Shown here: positions 1 through 9,248 of the stretch, piece by piece | Position numbering within the stretch: the stretch's first letter is position 1 | Layout of the letters: the number at the start of each line of letters is the position of its first letter | From: Halobacillus dabanensis | Lineage (GTDB): Bacteria; Bacillota; Bacilli; Bacillales; Halobacillaceae | Direction: 5' to 3' | DNA length: 64,000 nucleotides | Assembly (NCBI RefSeq): GCF_900114165.1 | Contig: NZ_FOSB01000001.1 | Location: 310,001-374,000 of the forward strand | Program-made: the position numbers and the translations under genes | Notes under the pieces: generated by a model | What the model was told of the DNA's origin: nothing | Database searches by the model: none | What the model saw: only the letters and a program-made list of their open reading frames with translations

Positions 1-1
1 A

Positions 2-838
2 ATGGAAGAAAAAACAAATAAAAAAGTAAATCAGGGATCAGCGAAGCCTGAGGTGAATAAAGAGGGAATAAAAAAAGAGAAAGCCAATAATATTATCGAA
101 GTCAGTGACTTAAACTTATGGTATGGATCAGATCAAGCTTTATATGAAGTAAGCATGGATGTACCAGAGAAACAGGTGACAGCGATTATCGGGCCATCTG
201 GTTGCGGTAAGTCGACTTTCTTGAAAACATTAAACCGTATGGTGGAGATGGTGCCGATTGTAAAAACTTCCGGCTCAATCAAATATCGTGATCAGGAAAT
301 CTTTAGCAATAAGTATAAAGAAGAATACCTCCGTACAAAGGTAGGAATGGTTTTCCAAAAGCCTAACCCGTTTCCTAAGAGTGTTTATGATAACGTAGCC
401 TATGGACCAAGAATCCATGGTATAAAAAAGAAAGAAGTATTAGATCAAATCGTTGAGAAAAGTTTAAAAGGTGCTGCGATTTGGGATGAGCTGAAAGATC
501 GTCTAAATGAAAATGCCTACGGGCTTTCTGGCGGACAGCAGCAGCGTGTTTGTATCGCACGTGCATTGGCGGTTGAACCGGATGTCATCTTGATGGACGA
601 GCCGACTTCAGCATTAGACCCGATTTCTACAGCAAAAGTAGAAGAGCTAGTTCAGGAGTTGAAAGAAAAATACAGCATAATTATTGTTACACACAATATG
701 CAGCAGGCCGCACGTATTTCAGATAAAACAGCTTTCTTCTTGAATGGAGAATTAATTGAGTTTGCTGACACAGATGACTTGTTCCAAAATCCTCACGACA
801 AGCGAACAGAGGATTATATTACTGGACGCTTCGGTTAA
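2..838 (+). CDS. pstB: PstB, phosphate ABC transporter ATP-binding protein
   Basis: ATPase subunit that powers high-affinity phosphate import through the PstSCA permease at the cytoplasmic membrane. The 278 residues carry the full ABC set: Walker [10 protein letters not shown] at 64-72, Q-loop near Q119, signature LSGGQ at 175-179, Walker B VILMDEP at 195-201 and a switch histidine in VTHNM. The first 30 residues are a Lys/Glu-rich extension beyond the usual 250-270 residues. The ATG is the second base of the window, so the ribosome binding site and the upstream pst genes cannot be seen and an earlier start is possible. phoU follows after 22 bp, the standard pst operon order. Family identity is clear. 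Confidence 0.95.
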   Translation: MEEKTNKKVNQGSAKPEVNKEGIKKEKANNIIEVSDLNLWYGSDQALYEVSMDVPEKQVTAIIGPSGCGKSTFLKTLNRMVEMVPIVKTSGSIKYRDQEIFSNKYKEEYLRTKVGMVFQKPNPFPKSVYDNVAYGPRIHGIKKKEVLDQIVEKSLKGAAIWDELKDRLNENAYGLSGGQQQRVCIARALAVEPDVILMDEPTSALDPISTAKVEELVQELKEKYSIIIVTHNMQQAARISDKTAFFLNGELIEFADTDDLFQNPHDKRTEDYITGRFG

Positions 839-860
839 TATTTTCAGGGAGGGGATATCC

Positions 861-1517
861 ATGTCAATGCGTGTTCATTTCGAAGAAGAACTCGAGGATT
901 TAAAGAAACAAATTAAAGAGTTAGCACTTGAGGCTAAGTATTCACTTGACCAAGCGATCCATGTGTTATATCAAGGGGATGTGGAGGCTGCTAAAAAAAT
1001 ACTGGATGATGATTCATTGATCGATCGTAAGGAAGAAACGATAAACGATGATGCTATTTTGATGCTTGCGAAGCAACAGCCAGTAGCAGGGGATTTGAGA
1101 AGGATCATCATTGCCATTAAAATTTCTAGCGATCTAGAACGTATGGCCGATCATTCTACAAATATTGCTAAAGCAACGATTCATTTAGGGGAAAATCATG
1201 GGATTGAAGTAGATCCTGAGTTGCGTGAAATGGCCATACTTGCAATGGATATGGTCGATGTGGCAATCAAGTCTTTTGAATATGAAGACATTTCGTTAGC
1301 GAAGAAGCTTGCTGATATGGATGATGTTGTAGATAAGAAATACGGATCCATTGTAAAGGAAATGCTGGAATTGACGGCAAATAATCCTGAGCAAATTCAG
1401 CACATCATGCAAATGGCTTATGTAGCTAGGTATATTGAGAGGTTCGCTGATCATATAACGAACATCGGTGAAAGTATTTTTTACCTGGTGAAGGGAAGAA
1501 CCTATGATTTGAATTAA
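861..1517 (+). CDS. phoU: PhoU, phosphate transport regulatory protein
   Basis: PhoU-family helical protein of 218 residues that tunes Pst transport and Pho signalling in response to phosphate. It has two repeated three-helix PhoU domains (about 8-95 and 110-210), with conserved patches such as DLRRII and SSDLERMADH that form the metal-binding surface in family members. The start is the ATG at 861 behind AGGGAGGGG (847-855); the reading frame is open further upstream into pstB, but that stretch overlaps pstB and has no ribosome binding site. It is the last gene of the pst operon and is followed directly by a strong terminator. Confidence 0.95.
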   Translation: MSMRVHFEEELEDLKKQIKELALEAKYSLDQAIHVLYQGDVEAAKKILDDDSLIDRKEETINDDAILMLAKQQPVAGDLRRIIIAIKISSDLERMADHSTNIAKATIHLGENHGIEVDPELREMAILAMDMVDVAIKSFEYEDISLAKKLADMDDVVDKKYGSIVKEMLELTANNPEQIQHIMQMAYVARYIERFADHITNIGESIFYLVKGRTYDLN

Positions 1518-1525
1518 TAGAAATG

Positions 1526-1561
1526 AAGGCATGAATCGAATGTTTCGATTCATGCCTTTTT
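1526..1561 (+). terminator. Rho-independent terminator of the pst-phoU operon
   Basis: A perfect 15-bp stem (1526-1540 with 1543-1557) and a two-base centre are followed by a T run, 8 bases after the phoU stop codon. Confidence 0.9.
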
Positions 1562-1682
1562 ACGATTTCATTTAACAAAGGGTTTATTTTCATAAGGGGC
1601 AAGTTAAAGACACGAGCTAGACCTTTAACATAGAAAGCTCCCTTCATTTACAATGGAAAAGCCACAGCTGGCGCGGTTTTTT

Positions 1683-2129
1683 CTATTTGGATGTAATGGC
1701 TTCTGCAATTTCCTTGTGAGACATTTCAGAAGTTAGAGTAACTTGTCCGATTTGAATATATCGGCTGTAATCATTCTCTTCCATGAAAATTTCGAAAGCT
1801 TCAGCATCCTCGATGATATTGGCCTGGAGAAGCTTTTGGCTGATTTTATCCATTGTAGCTCCTGGTGCTATATCAGTGGAGAAAGTATTCACGGAAGTTT
1901 CTCTCTTTTTAGAATCATCAGCGGATTCTTGTTTCGACTGAAAATCTTGCCACTCCTCCTTCGTTACAACCTGATACCCTTGCTGTTCAAGTTTTGAAAT
2001 CATATCTTCTTCACTCATTTCTTCCTCAACAACTTCGGTTACGGAGGGTTCTGTATTCCAGAAAGTGATAGCCATCGCGACTGCTGCGGTGATTAAACCG
2101 AGAGCATATGTCCTTATCCAGGGTTTCAT
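1683..2129 (-). CDS. Membrane-anchored protein with C-terminal YceG/MltG-like segment
   Basis: A 148-residue protein with one N-terminal membrane helix (about 8-24), an acidic extracellular linker rich in Glu/Ser/Lys, and a C-terminal segment (about 85-148) resembling part of the LysM-like region of endolytic transglycosylases (YceG/MltG): 'IAPGATMDKISQKLLQANII' then a 'GQVTLTSEMSHKEIAEAI' tail. The MltG catalytic domain is absent, so it cannot be assumed to cut glycan strands. It is probably the counterpart of one of the small B. subtilis genes yqzC/yqzD, which lie at the same place; that is inferred from context. Its ATG overlaps the stop codon of the upstream gene by 4 bases, so the two are translationally coupled. 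Confidence 0.7.
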   Translation of the reverse strand: MKPWIRTYALGLITAAVAMAITFWNTEPSVTEVVEEEMSEEDMISKLEQQGYQVVTKEEWQDFQSKQESADDSKKRETSVNTFSTDIAPGATMDKISQKLLQANIIEDAEAFEIFMEENDYSRYIQIGQVTLTSEMSHKEIAEAITSK

Positions 2130-2503
2130 GTTCGTAAACCCTCACTTTGCTGTTGTTTTACCATAGAGTGTACGTCGTGTTCACTCAAGTTGGTTTGTTT
2201 GGCTATGTAATGGATTTTATAACCTTTGTTGTACATGGATTGTACCGTATCCACAAGTGGCAATGCCCTCGAAGAGTCGTGCTTTTTCAAGGGTTGCTTC
2301 ATGATCTCTTCCGTAAGATCCTCTGCTAGAAGTTCTTCTTCTAGCACTTTCATTTTCTTTTTCATTTGATAGTTGTGTTGCATCATTGTCATGTTTACTT
2401 GTTCCACCTGGTTCTCCAGCTCTTTCATACGGTCATTCATAAAGAAAGATAGAATGAATAAAACAATACCGATTGATGCAATGGTTGCAATGGTGTAGAT
2501 CAA
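2126..2503 (-). CDS. Single-pass membrane protein with coiled coil and C-terminal HTH-like segment (DUF6115-like)
   Basis: A 125-residue protein with an N-terminal membrane helix (residues 3-22), a charged coiled coil (about 25-62, hydrophobic heptads) and a C-terminal helix-turn-helix-like block (about 88-120, 'VQSMYNKGYKIHYIAKQTNL' followed by 'SEHDVHSMVK') of the kind that begins resolvase-type DNA-binding folds. The architecture matches small DUF6115-type proteins; the function is unknown. Translation starts at ATG 2503 behind AAGGAGTG. It forms a two-gene operon with the downstream YceG-like gene and is divergent from rpmG. Confidence 0.7.
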   Translation of the reverse strand: MIYTIATIASIGIVLFILSFFMNDRMKELENQVEQVNMTMMQHNYQMKKKMKVLEEELLAEDLTEEIMKQPLKKHDSSRALPLVDTVQSMYNKGYKIHYIAKQTNLSEHDVHSMVKQQQSEGLRT

Positions 2504-2685
2504 ATTGAATCACTCCTTATTATTCCAAGTTTATTTATAACACACATATAGAAGCGTGGCTATGGGATTTTTCGCTCGTTTTAGATGAATATCTACTTGA
2601 AAGGACGTAACGTTTTTGATATTATAAATGAGTCTGATAATGTGGATGAGACAGTGAAAAGTTTTTATGATTAGGAGGAATTACA

Positions 2686-2835
2686 ATGCGCGTAAATATT
2701 ACACTTGCTTGCACCGAAACTGGTGACCGCAATTATATTAGTACAAAAAACAAGCGTAAAAACCCTGAGCGTCTGGAGCTTATGAAATACAGCCCACGTG
2801 TTGGGAAGCACACGCTTCACCGTGAAACGAAGTAA
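2686..2835 (+). CDS. rpmG: 50S ribosomal protein L33, zinc-independent (C-) form
   Basis: A 49-residue L33 protein of the large ribosomal subunit, starting at ATG 2686 behind TTAGGAGGAA. L33 proteins with a zinc ribbon carry two CxxC pairs; here only Cys9 remains. The first pair reads CTET, and the second pair has become 'YSPR' with no cysteine. This is the cysteine-poor paralogue type that can replace zinc-binding L33 when zinc is scarce. In B. subtilis the gene at this location is the cysteine-containing rpmGA, so the residue set is notable. I see no obvious Zur operator upstream. A terminator follows at once. Confidence 0.93.
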   Translation: MRVNITLACTETGDRNYISTKNKRKNPERLELMKYSPRVGKHTLHRETK

Positions 2836-2836
2836 G

Positions 2837-2865
2837 CAGTAGGATTTTTTCCTACTGTTTTTTTT
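2837..2865 (+). terminator. Terminator after rpmG
   Basis: Eight-base-pair stem CAGTAGGA/TCCTACTG with a T-rich loop, followed by eight or more T residues, starting two bases after the rpmG stop codon. Confidence 0.9.
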
Positions 2866-2936
2866 ATACATAAGTCATGTTATATTGTTTTATTTTTTTC
2901 ATATTACTTTTATTCAACAATATGGCAGGATTGTTA

Positions 2937-3074
2937 AAGACTCGATTTCGAGATAACCGGGGATTCGTTGCCGTATGAAGAGTCAGGAGTGGTCGGGAAG
3001 CTACTCGCTATCCTGTGGGGGATCTGGCGAGCTCCCCCCCCATCCACTCACAAAATATCTCGAAACTGAGTCTT
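2937..3074. repeat. Dispersed intergenic repeat, copy 1 (short form) with terminal inverted repeats
   Basis: A 138-bp element bounded by 19-bp imperfect inverted ends (2937-2955 and 3056-3074; 17 of 19 positions complementary). Inside is a block shared with two further copies at 28.2 kb and 32.2 kb: 'GGTTCGTTGCCGT'-like sequence, an 'AGTCAGG..TGG..GGGAAG' stretch and an end block 'CATCCACTCACAAAAT'. It also has a run of eight C residues. It lies between rpmG and the cyclo-ligase gene. It encodes no transposase and looks like a MITE-like or bcr-type non-coding repeat. Confidence 0.75.
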
Positions 3075-3118
3075 CAAGATAAGGGAGCTTATTAGAAAAA
3101 ATGAAACGGGGTGGGAAG

Positions 3119-3688
3119 ATGGATAAGACAGAACTAAGGTTCAAGGGTAAACAGATCCTTAGTACCATAAGTGTAAAAGAGCGCCAGGAAATGGAAGCGA
3201 AAATGCATCGTCACTTATTTGCAAGCGAACTTTGGAAAAGAGCTAAGGTCGTTGGTGTCACTTTATCTCAATCCCATGAATGGTCGACTGAACCGATTAT
3301 CGAAGAGGGATGGCGGGCGGGAAAGAAAATGGTAGTCCCCAAATGCTCGCCTAAAGAAAAAGAGATGCAGTTTTATCAATTGGATAGTTATGACCAATTA
3401 GAGAGAGTGTACTTTGGGTTAAGAGAGCCGAAACCGAATGAAGATTCCAAAATAGAGAAAGATGATATTGAACTCCTACTTGTACCTGGGCTTCTATTTG
3501 ATATAAAAGGATATAGGATTGGATATGGTGGGGGCTACTATGATCGTTTCATCGAAGGGTACCGTGGTAAAACCATGATGGTGGCTTCGACCAAACAAAA
3601 AATTGATAAATTGCCTATGGAAGAATATGACCAAAGGGTTGAATACATCCTGACAGAGGCTGGGATACAATCTACTTATCAATTTTAA
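3119..3688 (+). CDS. yqgN: 5-formyltetrahydrofolate cyclo-ligase
   Basis: ATP-dependent conversion of 5-formyl-THF to 5,10-methenyl-THF, returning folate to the one-carbon pool. The 189 residues show the family landmarks: an N-terminal Lys/Arg-rich helix, 'VVPKC' in the centre and the signature 'RIGYGGGYYDRF', whose glycines and Tyr-Tyr-Asp bind substrate and nucleotide. I chose ATG 3119, six bases behind GGGGTGGG; an in-frame ATG at 3101 is possible but has poorer spacing. The counterpart in B. subtilis is yqgN in the same neighbourhood. The gene sits just behind a copy of the intergenic repeat. Confidence 0.92.
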   Translation: MDKTELRFKGKQILSTISVKERQEMEAKMHRHLFASELWKRAKVVGVTLSQSHEWSTEPIIEEGWRAGKKMVVPKCSPKEKEMQFYQLDSYDQLERVYFGLREPKPNEDSKIEKDDIELLLVPGLLFDIKGYRIGYGGGYYDRFIEGYRGKTMMVASTKQKIDKLPMEEYDQRVEYILTEAGIQSTYQF

Positions 3689-3713
3689 CAATGTGTTCAC
3701 ATATTTTCATTCT

Positions 3714-3731
3714 TTGTGAAATATTGAGCAA
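3714..3731 (+). promoter_or_regulatory. Candidate Rex operator before ldh
   Basis: TTGTGAA-ATAT-TGAGCAA fits the Rex consensus TTGTGAA-N4-TTCACAA at 11 of 14 fixed positions, with the left half perfect and the key CAA kept on the right. It lies 46 bp before the ldh start. Rex is the NADH-sensing repressor that controls fermentative genes such as ldh in Firmicutes. The assignment rests on sequence likeness only. Confidence 0.5.
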
Positions 3732-3755
3732 TGTTTTGTTGTAAAATTAGGATAA

Positions 3756-4760
<1,005 letters not shown>

Positions 4761-4790
4761 ACGCATCCCACAATAAAAGAGGTGGATGAG

Positions 4791-4976
4791 ATGCGTCAAT
4801 TGTTCAAATGGGTTCTATTGGTAGGATCCATTACGGCCACTGTTTATAGATATCGGTATAAAGCTTTGGATATGGTAACTAAAGTTCCTTATCTTCGAAA
4901 GTTGCTTGTCCGCTTATCCATGAACATTCCCTGGATTCGGCAGAGGTTTCTCTCTCAAATGTTTCATGGACGTTGA
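4791..4976 (+). CDS. yqgO: Small basic membrane-associated protein, YqgO-like
   Basis: A 61-residue protein with a hydrophobic N-terminal helix (about 4-19) followed by a strongly basic, amphipathic region (many Arg/Lys, 'YRYRYK', 'IRQRFLSQ'). I start at ATG 4791, six bases behind AAAGAGGTGG; an in-frame GTG at 4782 overlaps that site. The name comes from position (between the cyclo-ligase and the rhomboid gene, as in B. subtilis) and size, not from a recognised domain. Function is unknown. It may be cotranscribed with ldh, which ends 30 bp upstream. Confidence 0.65.
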   Translation: MRQLFKWVLLVGSITATVYRYRYKALDMVTKVPYLRKLLVRLSMNIPWIRQRFLSQMFHGR

Positions 4977-4983
4977 ATACAAT

Positions 4984-5015
4984 AAGCTGTCAGGGTTTTA
5001 TCCTGACGGCTTTTT
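4984..5015 (+). terminator. Terminator after yqgO
   Basis: AAGCTGTCAGG pairs with CCTGACGGCTT (one G-T pair) around a six-base loop and is followed by a run of T residues, 8 bases after the yqgO stop codon. Confidence 0.85.
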
Positions 5016-5179
5016 CAATGTCTGGAAAATTACTGGGATAATGTATTTCTTATGGATATAAACTCGTCACTTTTTGTTGCATAGGTTGTTGGTGAAGCTC
5101 CTCAGCTTTGAATCATGCTCATCAATAGCTCGACAGTGAAAGCAAATGATATCATGAAAATAGTGAAGGGGGATGGAAT

Positions 5180-6712
5180 GTGTTCATTAAACAAGAATAT
5201 TACCTTTGGAAGCTGACGTATGATCTAGTTGTCGCTCAGGATTTCCAAGTTTTAAATTTGAATACAGAGCGTGGGGAAATATGGTTGGAAAAAGAGCACG
5301 AATGGCAAACACATGTGATTCGGTTAACACATAAACAGATGAATTGGAGAAACGAGTTAAGACGAGATCTTGAAAAAACATACAGGCAGTTAACTCAAAA
5401 TAAGAAACTGTTTCGCGGTGGAAAGGTTAAGTTACATTCTTTTTATATTTCAGAATATCCACCTGTAGAAGAATGGGAGGATGTTACAGAACATATATCT
5501 TCCAGTAAACTTCCTGTTCATGTGTATTACTTAGATGATGAAAATAAAAAAGAGAATCTAGTTCCATTTTACGATTTATTTCAAATGGAAGTACCAATCG
5601 TTGATTTTGAAGTGGGCGAAACGGAAATAGAGGCTATGCTTCCTTATTTGAAGCACCAGATTGTGAAACAACAGCAAGAACAACGGAAGCGTGTCATGTC
5701 CATTTTTGACTATGGGAAGCCGCGGGTCACCTATTTTTTACTTGCAATTAATATACTTATCTTCCTTTATATTGAATGGGTAGGCGAAAGTACATCTGTA
5801 TTGACTTTAATTGAATACGGAGCGAAGTACAATCCTGCAATCATAGACGGGGAATGGTGGAGGATCGCCACGTCGATGTTCCTCCACATAGGTGTCCTTC
5901 ACTTGTTCATGAATATGTTTGCACTATTCTATTTGGGTACCGCAGTGGAAAAGCTTTACGGTACATGGCGGTTTGTCTTCATCTATATGTTATCTGGATT
6001 GTTTGGAGGAGTTGCTAGCTTCATGCTTAATCCTCACGTAGCTGCAGGTGCATCTGGTGCTATCTTTGGTTTGTTTGGAGCTTTGCTCTTTTTTGGCGTT
6101 CAATATAAGCAATTATTTTTCCGTACGATGGGATGGAATTTAATTTTCATTGTCTGTCTGAATATTGCTTTCGGACTTCTTGTCCCTCAGGTAGATAATG
6201 GAGCTCATATCGGGGGGATGATCGGAGGTTTCCTTGCAACTGCAATAGTGCGTATGCCGAAACAAAAAAAGCCACAGATGCAGATTATTGCTCTGGTCAC
6301 TTATGGAATAGCTCTAAGTAGTATGTTCACCATCGGTCATTTCGGATGGATGAACGGAGAACAAACATTATCTCAAGTCCAGGAAACTCAGGAGTTAAAT
6401 CAGCAAGGTGCTTATGAAGAGGTCATTGAAAAGACGAGTGAAGCATTAGAATCTCCAGGTCAGTACGAAGCTCCTCTTCTATTCAATAGGTCTTTCGCTT
6501 ATATGCAGAAAGGAGAGTTAGGTGCTGCGGAGGCTGATTTGCTCCATGTAGTGGAGCTTAACTCGGAAATGGCGGAGGCGCACTACAACTTGGCTATCTT
6601 ATACCAGGAAAAGAAAGAAAAGGAAAAAGCGACTGAGCATGCTGCACGAGCCGCTGAACTTAACCCGGAAGAAAGTGATTTTCAAAAACTATATAATGAA
6701 CTACGTCAATAA
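5180..6712 (+). CDS. gluP: Rhomboid-family intramembrane serine protease GluP with TPR tail
   Basis: Membrane protease that cleaves single-pass membrane proteins within or near the bilayer; in B. subtilis YqgP/GluP also takes part in magnesium and manganese homeostasis and quality control of MgtE. This 510-residue protein has a soluble N-terminal domain (1-180), a six-helix rhomboid core (about 183-375) with catalytic Ser292 in GASGAIFG and His343 in AHIGG, a following membrane segment, and two C-terminal tetratricopeptide repeats (about 430-505). It starts at GTG 5180 behind GAAGGGGG. Its stop codon overlaps that of the convergent gene at 6706-7566 by seven bases. Confidence 0.95.
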   Translation: MFIKQEYYLWKLTYDLVVAQDFQVLNLNTERGEIWLEKEHEWQTHVIRLTHKQMNWRNELRRDLEKTYRQLTQNKKLFRGGKVKLHSFYISEYPPVEEWEDVTEHISSSKLPVHVYYLDDENKKENLVPFYDLFQMEVPIVDFEVGETEIEAMLPYLKHQIVKQQQEQRKRVMSIFDYGKPRVTYFLLAINILIFLYIEWVGESTSVLTLIEYGAKYNPAIIDGEWWRIATSMFLHIGVLHLFMNMFALFYLGTAVEKLYGTWRFVFIYMLSGLFGGVASFMLNPHVAAGASGAIFGLFGALLFFGVQYKQLFFRTMGWNLIFIVCLNIAFGLLVPQVDNGAHIGGMIGGFLATAIVRMPKQKKPQMQIIALVTYGIALSSMFTIGHFGWMNGEQTLSQVQETQELNQQGAYEEVIEKTSEALESPGQYEAPLLFNRSFAYMQKGELGAAEADLLHVVELNSEMAEAHYNLAILYQEKKEKEKATEHAARAAELNPEESDFQKLYNELRQ

Positions 6713-7566
6713 GCCTGGATCAAACGGTGTTTGGTACCTGTATCATCTTCATAAAGGACAATCAAATGTTTTCCTTTCTTATCAAATAGGATTAAGGGAA
6801 TATAACTTTGAATGGGATGGGACGATTTTGTATCCGTAATCCCCAATACGTAATTTTTATACAACCCTTCCCAAAGTTGGCCCTTGATCCGTTCGGTGTT
6901 TTCTTTTTTAGTCCCTGGGAAAGGCTTGTCTTCATATTCAACTAGTTCCGTCAACGGCACGGGAGTGTATTTCTGTTTATCTATTCCATAGTGAGTAAGA
7001 AGTTCATCCCATTGTACTTCAATTTGTTGACGGATAGTATGATCGAGCCTTTCCTGCCATGCTTCCTCTTCTTTATTTGTTGGCGTTTTGAATGCCTTGT
7101 TCTTCGAATGAGGAGAGTCAATAACATATAAGTGGTCTCCGGAAGTTGCTTGAATGCTTGTGATCGGATCATCCTTTTCATGAATTTCTCCATGGTGGAA
7201 AGAAATGGCTTGGAATCGTTGACTATCTTCGCCATGCAGGGAGGTCTCTTTCTCTATTTCCGTAGCGTTTTCTTCCCATTTAGTCACAACACCCTTCAAC
7301 CTTCCATTTACATATAAAAGGGAGACGTCCTGTCTTAAGTACATCGGTTTGTCACTTTCGGACGAAAAACTCCATAACACTTCATATTCATCCTCATCCT
7401 CCCTCGTATCGAGATTCAACGATGTTCCAAAGGAATGGAACTCACTTTGGTCGTTTAGAGGGAAAAATTTAATCACAGATTCTTCCTTATAATAATGCGT
7501 ATATAATGCAATCATGATCGCAAGAACTAATGGCCCCAATACCCAATATAACCACACCTTTTTCAC
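6706..7566 (-). CDS. Membrane-anchored extracellular protein of unknown function
   Basis: A 286-residue protein with one N-terminal membrane helix (about 5-24) and no lipobox cysteine. The rest is a hydrophilic, acidic domain predicted to sit outside the cell, mixing beta-rich text ('DEYEVLWSFSSES', 'VSLLYVNGRLKGVVTKWEEN') with a helical middle (about 165-200). The C-terminal part has the alternating hydrophobic pattern of a beta sheet ('SYIPLILFDKKGKHLIVLYE'). I do not recognise the family. The start is the ATG at 7566 behind AAGGAGATGG. It stands alone on the minus strand, tail-to-tail with gluP and divergent from the spore germination gene. Confidence 0.7.
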   Translation of the reverse strand: MKKVWLYWVLGPLVLAIMIALYTHYYKEESVIKFFPLNDQSEFHSFGTSLNLDTREDEDEYEVLWSFSSESDKPMYLRQDVSLLYVNGRLKGVVTKWEENATEIEKETSLHGEDSQRFQAISFHHGEIHEKDDPITSIQATSGDHLYVIDSPHSKNKAFKTPTNKEEEAWQERLDHTIRQQIEVQWDELLTHYGIDKQKYTPVPLTELVEYEDKPFPGTKKENTERIKGQLWEGLYKNYVLGITDTKSSHPIQSYIPLILFDKKGKHLIVLYEDDTGTKHRLIQAY

Positions 7567-7729
7567 ACAACCATCTCCTTAAGGGATCCTATCGTTCTGT
7601 CGGGTATCTCTATTGAAAGATATGAATGAGCTGGATGGGACATGCTAAGGAATTCAGAAAATGGGCGGATGTATGTTTCTCCGTGATTAGATAAAACTAA
7701 TCGATAGCATGGCTCGAGGGGGAAGTGAT

Positions 7730-9181
7730 ATGGAAAAACAGCACTTGTTTGACAGTTACGATAAAAATGTTTCCTACATGAGAGATCGACTCGGTGTAGA
7801 GGAAAGCTTTGATGTCATCCATTTAGATCTCGTTTATGCTGGTCGAGGTATGTCATTGTTTATGGTCGATGGTTTTGTGAAAGATGAAATTCTACAAAGA
7901 ATTATGAAACTTTTATCGCGGCTGGATGAAACTCAATTAAATCCAGACCCATTGGCGCAATTGTTAAAAACGCACATTCCATATGTAGAACTAGATCAAG
8001 AAAAAGATTTAAATAAAGCAGCTGACATGGTTCTGGCCGGTCCTACCGCGTTAATCGTTGAGGGTGTAGATGAAGTTATCCTTATCGATGCGAGGACATA
8101 CCCCGTCAGAAGTCCTCATGAACCGGATTTAGAAAGGGTTGTTCGTGGTTCAAGGGATGGTTTTGTAGAAACACTTGTTTTTAATACAGCACTTACTAGA
8201 CGAAGGGTTAGAGATCGCTCATTAAGAATGGAATATTCTCAAATTGGGCGTCGTTCTCAAACAGATATTTGTGTTTGTTATATCAAAGATATTGCTGATG
8301 AGGAACGTGTAAAGCATTTGCAAGGTGTCTTGAAGGAAATCGATACGGATGGCTTACCGATGGCCGAAAAAACCATCGAAGAGTATATCAGTGGGCAGTA
8401 CTGGAATCCGTATCCAGTTATACGTTATACAGAACGACCTGACACGGCTGCAGCCCATTTATATGAAGGCCATATTCTTGTAATCATTGACGGATCGCCA
8501 AGTGTCATGATCACCCCTGCTACTTTTTGGCATCATATGCAACATGCGGAGGAATATAGGCAGAAACCGTTAGTTGGTGCTTACTTGCGGTGGGTTCGGT
8601 TTTTCGCTTTCTTTGCATCTATTTTTATTCTGCCTTTGTATTTCTTGTTCTCCCAGCAACCTGATCTGTTACCTGAACCTTTATCTTTTATAGGCCCTGC
8701 AGAAACGGGTAAGGTTCCTATAATTGTACAGTTTCTGGTTGCAGAAATTGGAATAGATATGTTGAGGATGGCGGCCATTCACACTCCTTCTTCTTTAGGT
8801 ACGGCACTTGGACTAGTGGCTGCAATTCTTATGGGACAAGTGGCGGTAGATGTTGGTTTATTTTCAAGTGAAGTTGTTTTATATTTGGCGCTTGCTGCGA
8901 TCGGGACATTTGCAACGCCGAGTTACGAAGTGGGACTTGCAGATCGAATCTCACGGATTGCTTTATTACTTGTGACAGGTATGTTCGGGTTGAAGGGTTA
9001 TGTCATTGGAGTGACTTTCTGGCTTATTTACTTAGCACGCATGCAAACGTTTCGTACCCCTTATTTATGGCCTTTTCTCCCCTTTTCCTGGAAACCATTA
9101 CGAGATGTTCTAGTACGCTCGCCCATACCCCTTAAAAATCGCAGGCCTGCATTCTTGCACCCGAAAGACCCTGATCGTTGA
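7730..9181 (+). CDS. spoVAF: Spore germination protein, SpoVAF/GerA family
   Basis: GerA-type A-subunit homologue of 483 residues. It has a large cytoplasmic N-terminal domain (1-280), with the typical stretch 'VEGVDEVILIDARTYPVRSP' followed by EPDLERVVRG, then five or so membrane helices (about 285-450) and a short tail ending 'RRPAFLHPKDPDR', characteristic of SpoVAF. SpoVAF proteins act in the inner spore membrane beside the SpoVA channel during germination. Usually the gene is inside the spoVA operon; here it stands alone between gluP and yqgQ. Start is ATG 7730 behind GAGGGGGAAGTG; an ATG at 7709 has no good binding site. I could not fix a forespore sigma-G promoter with confidence. Confidence 0.88.
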   Translation: MEKQHLFDSYDKNVSYMRDRLGVEESFDVIHLDLVYAGRGMSLFMVDGFVKDEILQRIMKLLSRLDETQLNPDPLAQLLKTHIPYVELDQEKDLNKAADMVLAGPTALIVEGVDEVILIDARTYPVRSPHEPDLERVVRGSRDGFVETLVFNTALTRRRVRDRSLRMEYSQIGRRSQTDICVCYIKDIADEERVKHLQGVLKEIDTDGLPMAEKTIEEYISGQYWNPYPVIRYTERPDTAAAHLYEGHILVIIDGSPSVMITPATFWHHMQHAEEYRQKPLVGAYLRWVRFFAFFASIFILPLYFLFSQQPDLLPEPLSFIGPAETGKVPIIVQFLVAEIGIDMLRMAAIHTPSSLGTALGLVAAILMGQVAVDVGLFSSEVVLYLALAAIGTFATPSYEVGLADRISRIALLLVTGMFGLKGYVIGVTFWLIYLARMQTFRTPYLWPFLPFSWKPLRDVLVRSPIPLKNRRPAFLHPKDPDR

Positions 9182-9196
9182 TCGATCAGGGTTCTT
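9168..9196 (+). terminator. Terminator overlapping the spoVAF stop codon
   Basis: ACCCTGATCG pairs perfectly with CGATCAGGGT around TTGAT, which contains the TGA stop codon of the gene; a short T-rich tail follows. Confidence 0.7.
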
Positions 9197-9248
9197 TAAC
9201 GTTTTCAATTATAACAGGTATTGGTATAATGATAGCAGGTGATAAAAC

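Noticed and set aside
2504-2685. Zur operator before the C- form rpmG
   Set aside because: No sequence close to the Zur consensus palindrome was found.
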